From positions 1-59,436 of the forward strand of contig JASHNR010000036.1 in NCBI GenBank assembly GCA_030041535.1: a stretch of 59,436 nt of DNA, given 5' to 3'. Origin of the DNA: Nitrosopumilaceae archaeon. GTDB taxonomy: Archaea; Thermoproteota; Nitrososphaeria; Nitrososphaerales; Nitrosopumilaceae. Of the stretch, positions 41,259 to 50,176 are shown piece after piece. The position numbers and the translations under genes are program-made. The notes beneath the pieces were generated by a model. It did not search any database. It was not told the DNA's origin and worked only from the letters and a program-made list of their open reading frames with translations. The stretch's first letter is position 1. Every line of letters begins with the position of its first letter.

Positions 41259-41265
41259 CTATAAG
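41259..41265 (+). promoter_or_regulatory. Box-A element for phaE-phaC
   Basis: CTATAAG is centred about 29 bp before the ATG of phaE (41291), the distance expected for a leaderless archaeal transcript. No palindrome of the AbrB-type operator seen at the phaR-like gene is found here. Confidence 0.35.
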
Positions 41266-41290
41266 ATGTGAATGTTACTTAATACACTTA

Positions 41291-41869
41291 ATGAGTTATA
41301 CGGAAGAGTATAAGAAATCATTAGGGTATTACAAGCATGTTTCCTTATTTTGGACAGATTTGGTATCGTTGATGTCAAGTAGACCCCAATCACTCATGGC
41401 CACAGGACCCTTTAGGAAACTAGGTGTTAATGCCAAAAAGGCCAATGCTGAAATGATAGAAATCAACCAAGGGCTGGCTGAATTTAATGCAAGACTTGGT
41501 GAATATTATAAACAACTTACAGATACGTGGAATGAGGCACAAAAACAATTTAGCAAAAAAGTGCCAGAGATCCCAACTGATACGGAACATCTTGACGCTA
41601 CCAAGCGTATTTGGATAGACATATTCGAAAATTACTTTACAAGATTGTTTGATTCTTCGGAATTTGCAGAAAATTTTGGGAAACTAGTATCAAGTGAACT
41701 TGATCTTGCAAAACACTGGAATAATGTGGCATCACTCATGTTGGAGACTGTTAACATGCCAACAAAGAAAGAAATTGACGAGCTGTATAAAGAATTACAC
41801 TTGTTGCGAAAAAGAGTTGCCAAACTTGAAAAAATATCTAACCATGGAGAAAATGGAAATGGAAAGTGA
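41291..41869 (+). CDS. phaE: PHA synthase subunit PhaE-like
   Basis: A 192-aa helical protein in front of phaC with an overlap of 26 bp. The C-terminal block, SLMLETVNMPTKKEIDELYKELHLL (positions about 157-180, quoted in part) then RKRVAKLEKI, is the PhaE C-terminal signature of class III synthases, where it binds PhaC. The rest is variable in the family. In class III enzymes PhaE is needed for full activity of the PhaC catalytic subunit at the granule surface. Confidence 0.82.
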   Translation: MSYTEEYKKSLGYYKHVSLFWTDLVSLMSSRPQSLMATGPFRKLGVNAKKANAEMIEINQGLAEFNARLGEYYKQLTDTWNEAQKQFSKKVPEIPTDTEHLDATKRIWIDIFENYFTRLFDSSEFAENFGKLVSSELDLAKHWNNVASLMLETVNMPTKKEIDELYKELHLLRKRVAKLEKISNHGENGNGK

Positions 41870-42929
41870 GCTTAGAATAGACCCAAAGATATTGGAGGAG
41901 TTCCTGCAAATGAACAAAAACATTCTTGATGCGCCAAAGTTGGTTGCGGCGCCAGATGAGATCAGCATGGAAATGACCCCCTACGATGTTGTATGTTCTG
42001 AAGGAAAGATGAGATTATTACATTTTAATTCTGCCCAGAAAAAACAGGTAAAAACTCCTCTTTTGATTACGTATGCTTTGATAAACAGATATCATATACT
42101 AGATATTCATCCGCAAAAAAGCTGGGTGAGAAATATGTTGGAACAAGGTCTAGATGTATATTTGATAGATTGGGGAACCCCAACTACTATGGATAGGTAT
42201 CTCGGGTTTGATGATTATGTAAATGGTTACATGGATAACTGTGTAGATTTTATTCTTAAAGAATCAGGTATTGATAATGTTTCAATGCAAGGATACTGTA
42301 CGGGAGGTACTCTTGCTACAGTTTATGCGTCATTGCATCCTAAAAAAATAAAAAACTTGATTTTAACGGCTCCAGTAATTGACGGAAGCAGGGATAGTAC
42401 AGTGGTAGCAAACTTGGCAAAACATATGGATGTGGACAAGATGGCTGATATCATAGGTAATGTACCTCCTGAATTCATGTATTACGTGTTCTCTATTCTC
42501 AAGCCCTTCGAACAGGGCCTAGAAAAATATGTTCAATTCTTTAAAAACATTCACAACAAAGAGTATGTTGAAAACTTTATTCGAGTGGAAAAGTGGCTAA
42601 GCGATACCCCGCCTATTCCAGGCGAACTTTTCAGGGAATGGATAAAGAATGTCTATCAGGACAATTTACTGATTAGGAACCAAATGCACGTATCAGGCAG
42701 GCAGATAAATCTCAAAAATATATCAATGCCTGTCTTCACCCAAGTGGCAGTGGGAGATCATCTGGTATCTCCAGAGTGTAGCATGCCAATACATTATGCT
42801 GTATCTAGCGAAGACAAAACGTTGAGAATGTATGCTACAGGGCATGTGGGTATGATAGCAAGCTCATTTTCTCAAAAAAAGGTACTGCCAGAACTAGGTC
42901 AATGGATAAAAGAAAGATCTGAAAAATAA
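41844..42929 (+). CDS. phaC: Class III poly(3-hydroxyalkanoate) synthase, PhaC subunit
   Basis: 361 aa from ATG 41844. The enzyme polymerises hydroxyacyl-CoA to PHA. The lipase-like box is GYCTGG with Cys152 as nucleophile; Asp305 (VGDHLVSP) and His334 (TGHVGM) complete the triad, each three residues further than in the Allochromatium enzyme. Length and motifs fit class III. A longer frame from 41694 exists but its first 50 residues lie over phaE and look non-coding. It overlaps phaE, and both are surrounded by granule-associated genes. Confidence 0.92.
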   Translation: MEKMEMESELRIDPKILEEFLQMNKNILDAPKLVAAPDEISMEMTPYDVVCSEGKMRLLHFNSAQKKQVKTPLLITYALINRYHILDIHPQKSWVRNMLEQGLDVYLIDWGTPTTMDRYLGFDDYVNGYMDNCVDFILKESGIDNVSMQGYCTGGTLATVYASLHPKKIKNLILTAPVIDGSRDSTVVANLAKHMDVDKMADIIGNVPPEFMYYVFSILKPFEQGLEKYVQFFKNIHNKEYVENFIRVEKWLSDTPPIPGELFREWIKNVYQDNLLIRNQMHVSGRQINLKNISMPVFTQVAVGDHLVSPECSMPIHYAVSSEDKTLRMYATGHVGMIASSFSQKKVLPELGQWIKERSEK

Positions 42930-42948
42930 AAAAAGAGTTAGATACTAA

Positions 42949-43365
42949 CTAATTTCTTGTTGGCGTCCATGCTGAGAACCAAGATTGCAGTATGTTTGCA
43001 TTCATATCAGAAAACGCTTTTGTATTGTCGTTGAATGTCTTTACGTTTTGTCTGATTGCATCGATTGTTGCAAGCACTGCTTTGCTTTGGACAGAACCTG
43101 TCTTGACTATCTCTTCTGTTGCATCATTGACTATTTTGAAGTATGATGATGGTACATTTGTAGATAGGCCTGTTCTTGAGGTATATTCCTGTTGCATTGA
43201 AATTGCATTCTCGATTGTATTTTTACATGCTGTTGCGTATTCCTGCTGTAGATTGGTTACTGCCTGTAAACACTGTGCAACATTCTTCTCTGCCTCATCA
43301 AAGCATCGGTTAACGTTCTGCTTGTACACTGCAAAGATCTCTTTTGTCTCTGTTGTCTTACTCAT
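42949..43365 (-). CDS. Phasin-like granule protein
   Basis: A 138-aa all-helical protein with phasin character: EIFAVYKQNVNRCFDEAEKN, CLQAVTNLQQEYATACKNTI, AVLATIDAIRQNVKTFNDNT, ending SAWTPTRN. It is convergent with phaC (19 bp between stops) and overlaps the AbrB-domain gene by 4 bp (ATGA), so it is translated together with the regulator. Phasins coat PHA granules and control their number and size. A gene symbol such as phaP would be by analogy only. Confidence 0.7.
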   Translation of the reverse strand: MSKTTETKEIFAVYKQNVNRCFDEAEKNVAQCLQAVTNLQQEYATACKNTIENAISMQQEYTSRTGLSTNVPSSYFKIVNDATEEIVKTGSVQSKAVLATIDAIRQNVKTFNDNTKAFSDMNANILQSWFSAWTPTRN

Positions 43366-43781
43366 TCTTTCACCTCCTCTTTTTGTTTTCTCCTTTCGAC
43401 CGGTATGACGATTACTTGTACAAGGTCTTCTTCCTTGATTCCAAGAGCTTCTCGTTCTGCTTCCGGTATCGAAATGCGACCATTACTTCCTACTGACGTT
43501 TTGAAGGTACCCCATGATAGGAGTGAGGGTAGTAGCTGTGAGGGGTTGAACATGTTGTACATTCCCTTTGACTGCATATCTGTAAAATTTTGGACAAAAT
43601 CGTACTGTGCTTTTGTAGTCTTGTTTGTTATTTCTTTTAGTGCGTCAAGCGGATTGATTTGGTTGTTTCTGCTCATCATCTCGCCAAAAGTCTTTATGAA
43701 ATCCATCTGTGCCTTTCCACTTCGTTGTATCCATTCATGGAACATCTCAGTCGGATTGTATTGGTTGTTGTTACCAGTCAT
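43362..43781 (-). CDS. PHA-associated regulator: phasin-like N-terminus and AbrB domain
   Basis: A 139-aa two-domain protein. Residues 1-85 are helical and phasin-like (EWIQRSGKAQMDFIKTFGEM, AQYDFVQNFTDMQSKGMYN), and residues 90-135 form an AbrB/SpoVT DNA-binding domain (TFKTSVGSNGRISIPEAERE then ALGIKEEDLVQVIVIPVERR). It is comparable to the AbrB-type PhaR of haloarchaea, which binds PHA granules and represses phaRP. Its own start codon lies inside a palindrome and a second copy lies directly upstream, so autoregulation is likely. First gene of a two-gene unit with the phasin. Confidence 0.8.
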   Translation of the reverse strand: MTGNNNQYNPTEMFHEWIQRSGKAQMDFIKTFGEMMSRNNQINPLDALKEITNKTTKAQYDFVQNFTDMQSKGMYNMFNPSQLLPSLLSWGTFKTSVGSNGRISIPEAEREALGIKEEDLVQVIVIPVERRKQKEEVKE

Positions 43782-43812
43782 TGGTAATAACTACCAGTTA
43801 ATGGTATTTAAC
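43772..43812 (-). promoter_or_regulatory. Twin palindromic operators over the promoter and start of the PHA regulator
   Basis: TACCAGTCATTGGTA at 43772-43786 and TACCAGTTAATGGTA at 43792-43806 have the same half-sites (TACCA...TGGTA) and centres 20 bp apart, two helical turns. The first contains the ATG of the regulator (43779-43781); the second touches the TTAAATA-like box (43806-43812, reverse strand), which lies at leaderless distance from that ATG. Binding would block the promoter. The AbrB-type protein encoded directly behind is the natural candidate. Confidence 0.8.
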
Positions 43813-43814
43813 TC

Positions 43815-44612
43815 TTACTTGGCTAGAATGAGCCTTGAATCTAGGAATTCTAGTATGGATTCGGAGAGTATGTCTGGCTTTTCTACATGTGGCAAGTGAC
43901 CACAGTCGTTTAACTCTAAGAATTTACAATTCCTAATTGAGGAGACAAATTGCTTAGCATGCTCAATGGGTATCATTCTGTCTTGTTTTCCCCATACCAA
44001 TAATGTGGGCACCATGATCTTCTCCAAACTTTCATCTATTTTTGAGTTCTTTATTCCTAGTACTGAAGAGATAAACGCAAGCTTTGCGTTTGGGATGGAC
44101 ATTCTTTTTACAAAATCAGATACTGTAAATTCATCAACTGTGCCTGAATTGGACATCATCTCAAATGCGGTTCTAGCACTTGCATGGTTAGGATAGAGGG
44201 CCGCCATCATGTATGCATCCACAGCCGCAGTAGACTGTTTCATCGTCCCCGAAGGGGAAACAAGGACTAATTTTTCTATGGCCTTGTTGGTGTTGGTACA
44301 TTCTGCTGCAATCTGCCCTCCAAGAGAGGTGCCTACCAGAATCGCTGTTTTCAGGCCTAATGTATCAATAAAAGCAGATAGGAACTTGCCAAAAAATTCT
44401 ATTGTATAGTCAACTGAAGGCTTGTCGCTATATCCAAAACCGATCATATCGGGGGCAATAACCCTGTACTTTGGACTCAAAATAGGGATGACTCTTAACC
44501 ATCTCTCTGCAGAACCGCCTAATCCGTGTATAAGCAGGATCGTTTTACCTGACTTACCTTCCTCAAGGTATCTTACTTTGTGCCCCCAGACATCTGCAAA
44601 CTTGGTTTGCAA
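43815..44612 (-). CDS. Alpha/beta hydrolase, copy 2 of PHA island
   Basis: A 265-aa paralogue of the hydrolase at 39715-40518, with HGLGGSAERWL, nucleophile Ser96 (GTSLGG), Asp211 (WGKQDRMIP) and His239 (CGHLPHVEKP). It lies upstream of the PHA regulator on the same strand, 33 bp before the regulator start; the regulator has its own promoter in this gap and in the end of this gene. It may release hydroxyacids from PHA or CoA esters, but the substrate is open. Confidence 0.8.
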   Translation of the reverse strand: MQTKFADVWGHKVRYLEEGKSGKTILLIHGLGGSAERWLRVIPILSPKYRVIAPDMIGFGYSDKPSVDYTIEFFGKFLSAFIDTLGLKTAILVGTSLGGQIAAECTNTNKAIEKLVLVSPSGTMKQSTAAVDAYMMAALYPNHASARTAFEMMSNSGTVDEFTVSDFVKRMSIPNAKLAFISSVLGIKNSKIDESLEKIMVPTLLVWGKQDRMIPIEHAKQFVSSIRNCKFLELNDCGHLPHVEKPDILSESILEFLDSRLILAK

Positions 44613-44713
44613 CTATACGTAGGGAGAAAGCATGTATGATAAGTCTTTTTCGTTATAATCCTTTGACACTGTGTAAATTGTCTTTGGTCTATTTTTTGAC
44701 TCTGTCTTGCGAT

Positions 44714-45814
44714 CTACTGTTCCACGCTGTTTGTAGCAAGCGCTTCCTTTGCGTCTCTTTCGCCTCTTTCTATCAGTTCTTTGATTGTAGCAATTGAAAA
44801 ATCCGCATCTTCTAAGAGAAAATGAACATGTTCATGACGTTGTATTTTTACTATCTGATTTATGATGCTACCTCGTTCTGAGGCAAGCTTGTGATATTCT
44901 AGTTCCAACTGTGCAAGTTTAGATTTGGCCTTTTCGTCAAGTGTGGAAGAACTGAGAATTTCATGCATCTCTCGTATTAATTTCAAGTATCGAGTGATTA
45001 TCTTTGACATGTGTATGTTATGTTCTGTCTTGTCAGTATGTATGATGTCTCTTGCTCTATGCCAGACTTCAAACATGTTATTTGGAAGCTCGGGCTGATT
45101 TTTTGGAAAAAGATCAACTACGTAAACCTTCTTGTCATGTTTTGGCGAAGCGTTTATCACTTCGCGAAGGGGCGTATTACTCAGAAGAGTTCCATCCCAT
45201 AAATATTTTCCACTCTTATGGGTCCAAGATATGCCATAAAATGGATATCCTGCACTAGCAAGTACATGGTCTGCTTCTATGCTATCGTACTCGCTATCAA
45301 AAACAGAGGGTTTTGCATTTTGAACGTCGGTAGATGTTATTATGAGTCTTGGTCTATCGTGGCTCTGAATTTTTTGAAAATCAACATATTGGTTTAATGT
45401 ATTCTTGAGCGGGGTTATGTCGTAAAGATATTGCCAAAAATATGGCATAAAATAATCTGCACTTGGGATAAACCATTTTGGAAAGAACATCCTAGGATTT
45501 CCAAAAACTGCAGAATACATTGATGCAAAGTATGGCCGTATCTTGTCAGGCAAGCTAGAGGAAGTCACGCCTTCTGCCAAATCAAGCCAAAAATCCTCCA
45601 ATGCCTTTGCCGGATCATCGCTTTTACTTCCCGTAATGATAGATGCATTAACTGCTCCGATAGAAGTCCCTGCTACAATGTCAAACTTGATTCCATGTCT
45701 ATGCAATGCCTTGTAGACCCCACATTCATAAGCCCCTAGCGATCCTCCTCCTTGCAAGACAAGAACAGTCTCAAATTGCAAGTTTTGCTTTTCACGAGAA
45801 GAGAGAGACTGCAT
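44714..45814 (-). CDS. Patatin-like phospholipase / depolymerase
   Basis: A 366-aa patatin-like hydrolase. Glycine-rich oxyanion loop QGGGSLGAYECGVY, nucleophile Ser51 in GTSIGA and catalytic Asp207 in WDGT, the Ser-Asp dyad of the family. A helical C-terminal part (residues 270-366) is unusual in length. Patatin-like proteins act on lipids, and some are found on PHA granules as intracellular depolymerases. The place between the PHA genes and the aldehyde dehydrogenase fits a role in PHA mobilisation (inference). Confidence 0.85.
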   Translation of the reverse strand: MQSLSSREKQNLQFETVLVLQGGGSLGAYECGVYKALHRHGIKFDIVAGTSIGAVNASIITGSKSDDPAKALEDFWLDLAEGVTSSSLPDKIRPYFASMYSAVFGNPRMFFPKWFIPSADYFMPYFWQYLYDITPLKNTLNQYVDFQKIQSHDRPRLIITSTDVQNAKPSVFDSEYDSIEADHVLASAGYPFYGISWTHKSGKYLWDGTLLSNTPLREVINASPKHDKKVYVVDLFPKNQPELPNNMFEVWHRARDIIHTDKTEHNIHMSKIITRYLKLIREMHEILSSSTLDEKAKSKLAQLELEYHKLASERGSIINQIVKIQRHEHVHFLLEDADFSIATIKELIERGERDAKEALATNSVEQ

Positions 45815-45921
45815 ATGGTTTGCCTTATTGATTAAAATATTAAAAGCTTCAAAAATTGCAAATTATTCGCTTGCAAGCAGGCAGTTGGAGGATTATATAC
45901 GACACCTTATCTTATCCTGAT

Positions 45922-47307
45922 ATGGTAATCAAAACAGTTAATCCTACGACAGAGGAGATTTTGGCGCAATACGATGTTATAACAAAAGATGAACTGGATA
46001 AAAAAATAGAAAAAGCAAAAAAGGCTTTTTCTGATTGGAAAAAAGATATCAAAAGAAGATCTGATTTTATCAATATTTTCGCTGATGTTTTACGAAAAAA
46101 CAAACAACAATTGGCACTCACTGCAACAAAAGAGATGGGTAAGGCAATCAAGGAATCGTTATCCGAAGTTGAAAAGTGTGCTTGGGTTATGGAGTTTTAC
46201 GCAGATAACAGTGGAACTTTTCTTCATGATGAATCTGTAAACACTGATGCTAGAAAGAGCTTCATTGCGTTTGAGCCAATAGGGGTAATTGGCAGTATAA
46301 TGCCATGGAATTTTCCATATTGGCAAGCTTTGAGATTTGCGGCTCCTTCGTTGATGGCGGGAAATACTGTTGTTCTAAAGCCAGCTAGTGCCACAATGAA
46401 GTGTGGCATAGAAATTGAAAACATGTTCAAGAAAGCAGGATTGCCTGAAGGCATTTTCCAAACGGCGATTGCCGATTCTACCATGGCAGAACAACTCATA
46501 GATTCCGTTAACGCTGTGACATTTACTGGCAGCAACATGGCTGGTGCAAAAGTGGCACAACGGGCAACATCTAAAATAAAGAAATGTGTCCTAGAACTTG
46601 GTGGCAGCGATCCTTTCATAGTGTGCTCGGACGCAGATGCTGAAAAGGCATCAACAGGTGCAGTCAAAGGGCGTTTTATCAACTGTGGGCAAAGCTGTAT
46701 TGCATCAAAAAGATTTTTTGTAACAAAAAATCTTGCCAAAGAATTCATTGAAAAGTTTATTCAAAAAACGGAAAAACTCAGAGTGGGAGACCCAACATCT
46801 GAAGATACTGATATTGGGCCTATGGTAAATTCAGAAGGTCTTGAAAGAATAGAAGAACTTGTAAAAGATGCTGTAGACAAAGGCGCTGAAGTACTAACTG
46901 GTGGTAAGAGGCTGAACAGCAAAGGATACTTTTACAGTCCAACAATACTTGGTAATGTTACCGCCAGGATGCGTATGGCTAGTGAGGAAGCATTTGGACC
47001 AGTTGCACCAATAACTATAGTGGAAGATGAGATGGATGCCATACGCCTTGCTAACGAGTCACAATATGGCCTTGGCGGGAGTATTTGGACTCAAGATCTG
47101 GACAAAGCTGACAAGCTGTCAAGATTGGTCGAGTCTGGTCTTGTCGCAGTAAACAATGTCGTTGTCTCTGATCCAAGAATCCCTTTTGGTGGAGTAAAAC
47201 AAAGTGGCTTTGGAAGAGAACTCTCAAGATATGGCATGTTAGAGTTTGTCAATATCAAGTCAGTAAGATTCTATGACCAGTTGACAGTGCAACATCACGT
47301 TGAATGA
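45922..47307 (+). CDS. Aldehyde dehydrogenase, succinate-semialdehyde type
   Basis: 461 aa from ATG 45922; the 22 codons before it look non-coding. NAD(P)-dependent aldehyde dehydrogenase with Asn130 (MPWNFPYW), Lys153 (VLKPAS), general base Glu225 (LELGGSDPF) and nucleophile Cys259 (GQSCIASKR). Short N-terminus and sequence resemble succinate-semialdehyde dehydrogenases; in Nitrososphaeria such an enzyme serves the 3-hydroxypropionate/4-hydroxybutyrate carbon-fixation cycle. That assignment is plausible but not proven by sequence alone. It is divergent from the patatin gene. Confidence 0.82.
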   Translation: MVIKTVNPTTEEILAQYDVITKDELDKKIEKAKKAFSDWKKDIKRRSDFINIFADVLRKNKQQLALTATKEMGKAIKESLSEVEKCAWVMEFYADNSGTFLHDESVNTDARKSFIAFEPIGVIGSIMPWNFPYWQALRFAAPSLMAGNTVVLKPASATMKCGIEIENMFKKAGLPEGIFQTAIADSTMAEQLIDSVNAVTFTGSNMAGAKVAQRATSKIKKCVLELGGSDPFIVCSDADAEKASTGAVKGRFINCGQSCIASKRFFVTKNLAKEFIEKFIQKTEKLRVGDPTSEDTDIGPMVNSEGLERIEELVKDAVDKGAEVLTGGKRLNSKGYFYSPTILGNVTARMRMASEEAFGPVAPITIVEDEMDAIRLANESQYGLGGSIWTQDLDKADKLSRLVESGLVAVNNVVVSDPRIPFGGVKQSGFGRELSRYGMLEFVNIKSVRFYDQLTVQHHVE

Positions 47308-47372
47308 TCTTGATATTCTGACATACAGTTTTGTTGCCTAACCTTTCCAGTCTTGCAAACTAGTGCATAATA

Positions 47373-47816
47373 TTGCTCTCATTTTTTAGCATAAGAGCTA
47401 CATATGACTATGTGGAAGAGAAAGATTTAGCAGATCATCTAGATTCGTTGTTAAAATACAACTTGGAATACGTTGGAATAATAAATGCTCAAGGCAGGAT
47501 GCTAGAGCAAGCCACAAAAAATCTTACTTTGAGCAGAGAAAAGATGGAGATGCTGTGTATGGGCATAAGATTACAACACTCGATGCATGCTGATTTTGAT
47601 GAAGAATTAGGATCTGTTAACTATATCACAACAGAAAGAAACAAATTAAAATTCATATCAATACCGATCTTTTCAAACATAATGATTATCATCGTAAAGA
47701 AGGATGTAGATCATACTTCTTTAATTCAAAAGATTAATTCTAAACAATTCCTTGCCATCCTAAAAAATCAACTAGACAAATACGATATTGTTACTCCTAG
47801 AATTAGAAACAACTAA
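47373..47816 (+). CDS. DUF6659-like conserved protein, copy 4
   Basis: A 147-aa member of the family at 15534-17291. Pattern: LEYVGIINAQGRMLEQATKN, MCMGIRLQHSMHADFDEELGSVNY, LKFISIPIFSNIMIIIVKKDVDHTSL. It is more divergent and has a longer C-terminus. Start TTG 47373. It stands alone between the aldehyde dehydrogenase and a ribbon-helix-helix-like protein. Confidence 0.65.
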   Translation: MLSFFSIRATYDYVEEKDLADHLDSLLKYNLEYVGIINAQGRMLEQATKNLTLSREKMEMLCMGIRLQHSMHADFDEELGSVNYITTERNKLKFISIPIFSNIMIIIVKKDVDHTSLIQKINSKQFLAILKNQLDKYDIVTPRIRNN

Positions 47817-48021
47817 TCTGTAATGTAGATAGTACAGCCACTTGAACTGCTAGTCTAAATACTATCCACATACAATAAGCCATGATGCGAGTGCTGTAGT
47901 TGATACTCCTAGAACGCTAGAATTGTTCCTATGTTGTGATGTATTTGGCTATATCACAAGTGAGTGCAAGTGAACTCTGTTTCGCAATATTAATCAGTAC
48001 GCAATCAACAAAAACCATATA

Positions 48022-48579
48022 ATGGATGACGAGTCTACAATTGAGAAGAATAAGACAGTAACATTTAGGATAGACAAGGAGGTTCTAGACAAGATCAAAT
48101 CTCATGCCACATTTGAGAGAATTACACTTAACGCACTGGTAAATCAACTCCTTGCACATGCAGTAGATTGGGATATTGTGGCATCAAAATCTGGGTGGGT
48201 ACCAGTACCAAAAGCGCTTCTCACGTCTTGGTTTGATAAACTCGATGATAAGGTAATTATGAGCATTGCAGAAGAAAAAGGAAAACACGTTTCAAGAGAT
48301 ATGTTGTTTGCAATGAAAGGAACATACGATGTCTGGGAATGGATATCTGTTTTACGTGGCAGGGCAAAAGCTGCTGGCTTTAGTTTTACCCAGATCGAAG
48401 GTAAAAACGAAATCAAGTTCATCATGAGACATGATATGGGAATTAAATGGTCCAAACATTTCAAGACATTTTATGAAGCAGCATTCAAAGAGCTTGGATG
48501 CAATGTAAAATTTGATTTAACAGAAAACACTATCATATACAGACTTGACAAAAAATATGCATGCAATGACGACCGGTAA
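48022..48579 (+). CDS. Protein with RHH-like N-terminus and unknown C-terminal domain
   Basis: A 185-aa protein (ATG 48022). Residues 10-45 (NKTVTFRIDKEVLDKIKSHA then FERITLNALVNQLLAHA) have the strand-helix-helix pattern of ribbon-helix-helix DNA-binding domains. The remainder (VPVPKALLTSWFDKLDDKVI ... MRHDMGIKWSKHFKTFYEAAF) is an alpha/beta domain I cannot place; HDMG and a helix may form a sensor. It could be a stand-alone transcription regulator. Confidence 0.6.
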   Translation: MDDESTIEKNKTVTFRIDKEVLDKIKSHATFERITLNALVNQLLAHAVDWDIVASKSGWVPVPKALLTSWFDKLDDKVIMSIAEEKGKHVSRDMLFAMKGTYDVWEWISVLRGRAKAAGFSFTQIEGKNEIKFIMRHDMGIKWSKHFKTFYEAAFKELGCNVKFDLTENTIIYRLDKKYACNDDR

Positions 48580-48640
48580 GAAGGATTGTTTTGCAAGAAT
48601 GACTAAAAGACTTACAAAGCAGCTGTTAGAGTGATAATGT

Positions 48641-49810
48641 ATGATTTCTGACCAGAACTCAAAGAAGGCTCTTGCATTACACAAGAAATTAAAAGGAAAG
48701 ATAATTGTTACCGGAAAAATTAAGAATTTAAGATCAAGTGAGATAAAACTAATCTATACTCCAGGAGTTGCGGCAGTATGCAAAGAAATCTATCATCATC
48801 CTGAAAAAAAATATACTCTTACCTCAAAAGGAAATAATGTAGCCATAGTGACTGATGGTACCAGAATACTTGGATTGGGAAACATAGGCCCGTATGCTGC
48901 ATTGCCAGTTATGGAAGGAAAAGCAGTTCTTTACCAAGAATTCGGAGGTGTGAGCGCTTTTCCTATCTGTCTTGATACTATAAAGAAAGATGAAATCATT
49001 GCTACAATCAAAGCAATTGAACCTGTATTTGGTGCGATAAACTTGGAAGATATTGAATCTCCAAAAGTAATGGAAATATCTGACGAGTTGGAAAAATCAT
49101 TACCTATTCCAATCTTTCATGATGATAGACATGGGACTTCAGTAGTAGTGCTTTCCGCATTGCTGAACTCGTTAAAACTTACCAAAAAACAACTCTCCAC
49201 AATACGAGTGGTAGTGGCAGGAGCTGGCTCTGCAGGGTATGGTATATGTAAATTACTTGTTGCATCTGGCTGCAAAAATATACTTGTTACAGATTCTGAT
49301 GGCATAATTTACAAGGGGCGAACTGCAAATATGAACAAATACAAAAAAGAACTTGGAGATATAACAAATTCAAAAAAAGAAAAAGGTTCGTTGTGTGACG
49401 CACTGAAAAACGCTGATGTTTTCATTGGTGTATCAGGAAAGAAAAATCTACTAACTTTTAAAATAATAAAAACGATGAACAGAGATCCAATAGTTTTTGC
49501 ACTTACCAACCCAGATCCTGAAATAAAACCTGATATAGCAAAAGCAGCTGGTGCAAAAATTGTAGCAACTGGAAGTTATCTTTATCCTAATAAAGTCAAT
49601 AATGCACTAGTCTTTCCTCACCTTATGAGGGCAATACTGGATAAAAGAATAAACAAAATAACGATGAAATTATTACTTGTTACTGCAATGGCAATAGCAA
49701 AAACGGTTTCAAATAGGGAACTTCACTATGAACACATAATACCAAGCATGTATGACAAGAGAATTCAGAAAAACATCATAACCGCAATTTCAAAATTACA
49801 CCTGAAATAA
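48641..49810 (+). CDS. Malic enzyme (malate dehydrogenase, oxaloacetate-decarboxylating)
   Basis: A 389-aa enzyme that converts malate to pyruvate and CO2 with NAD(P). Visible: IYTPGVAAVC (catalytic Tyr region), IVTDGTRILGLGNIG, metal-binding part INLEDIESPK and IPIFHDDRHGTSVV, Rossmann site VVVAGAGSAGYGIC and the end block FALTNPDPEI. Length is that of the short prokaryotic class. Whether it prefers NAD or NADP cannot be told. It would link the C4 pool with pyruvate. Start ATG 48641. Confidence 0.92.
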   Translation: MISDQNSKKALALHKKLKGKIIVTGKIKNLRSSEIKLIYTPGVAAVCKEIYHHPEKKYTLTSKGNNVAIVTDGTRILGLGNIGPYAALPVMEGKAVLYQEFGGVSAFPICLDTIKKDEIIATIKAIEPVFGAINLEDIESPKVMEISDELEKSLPIPIFHDDRHGTSVVVLSALLNSLKLTKKQLSTIRVVVAGAGSAGYGICKLLVASGCKNILVTDSDGIIYKGRTANMNKYKKELGDITNSKKEKGSLCDALKNADVFIGVSGKKNLLTFKIIKTMNRDPIVFALTNPDPEIKPDIAKAAGAKIVATGSYLYPNKVNNALVFPHLMRAILDKRINKITMKLLLVTAMAIAKTVSNRELHYEHIIPSMYDKRIQKNIITAISKLHLK

Positions 49811-49954
49811 CTATTATTCAAGTGATTTACTTGTCTGGTTATCCTCAAGTGTCAACAAAAATGATTAGATGAAATTGCCATGGAAGGAAAGCTCAGAAAA
49901 TTATAGACCTGATAATCTAGCATACATTAAAATAGAAAAATCCCTGTTCTTAAA

Positions 49955-50116
49955 ATGATAATGGCTGGATTTGAGAAAGATTGTCCTATCTGCAAACAAA
50001 GATTCACTAGTCTTCTTGAATACACAACACATCTAAGCAAAGACCACAGCGATATCCCAATTGAAAAAATATTGAAGATGAATCAAGAAGAAAAGTGGAG
50101 CATGTCTGGCAGATAG
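49955..50116 (+). CDS. Small C2H2 zinc-finger protein
   Basis: A 53-aa protein from ATG 49955 (or ATG 49961). It contains CPICKQRFTSLLEYTTHLSK (then DH), a classical C2H2 finger with spacing C-x2-C-x12-H-x4-H, and a C-terminal helix with acidic and basic residues. Single C2H2 fingers occur in small archaeal proteins; DNA or protein binding is plausible. A box of A/T before the ATG (ACATTAAAATAG) may be its promoter. Confidence 0.7.
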   Translation: MIMAGFEKDCPICKQRFTSLLEYTTHLSKDHSDIPIEKILKMNQEEKWSMSGR

Positions 50117-50176
50117 AACTGTCTTGAAATTTTACTTGTCTGAAGACTGACATATTTTTAGACTTTTGTAATCTGC

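Noticed and set aside
41694-41843. Longer N-terminus of PhaC
   Set aside because: It lies wholly over the phaE C-terminal signature in another frame, and known class III PhaC proteins start near MEKMEME-like positions.
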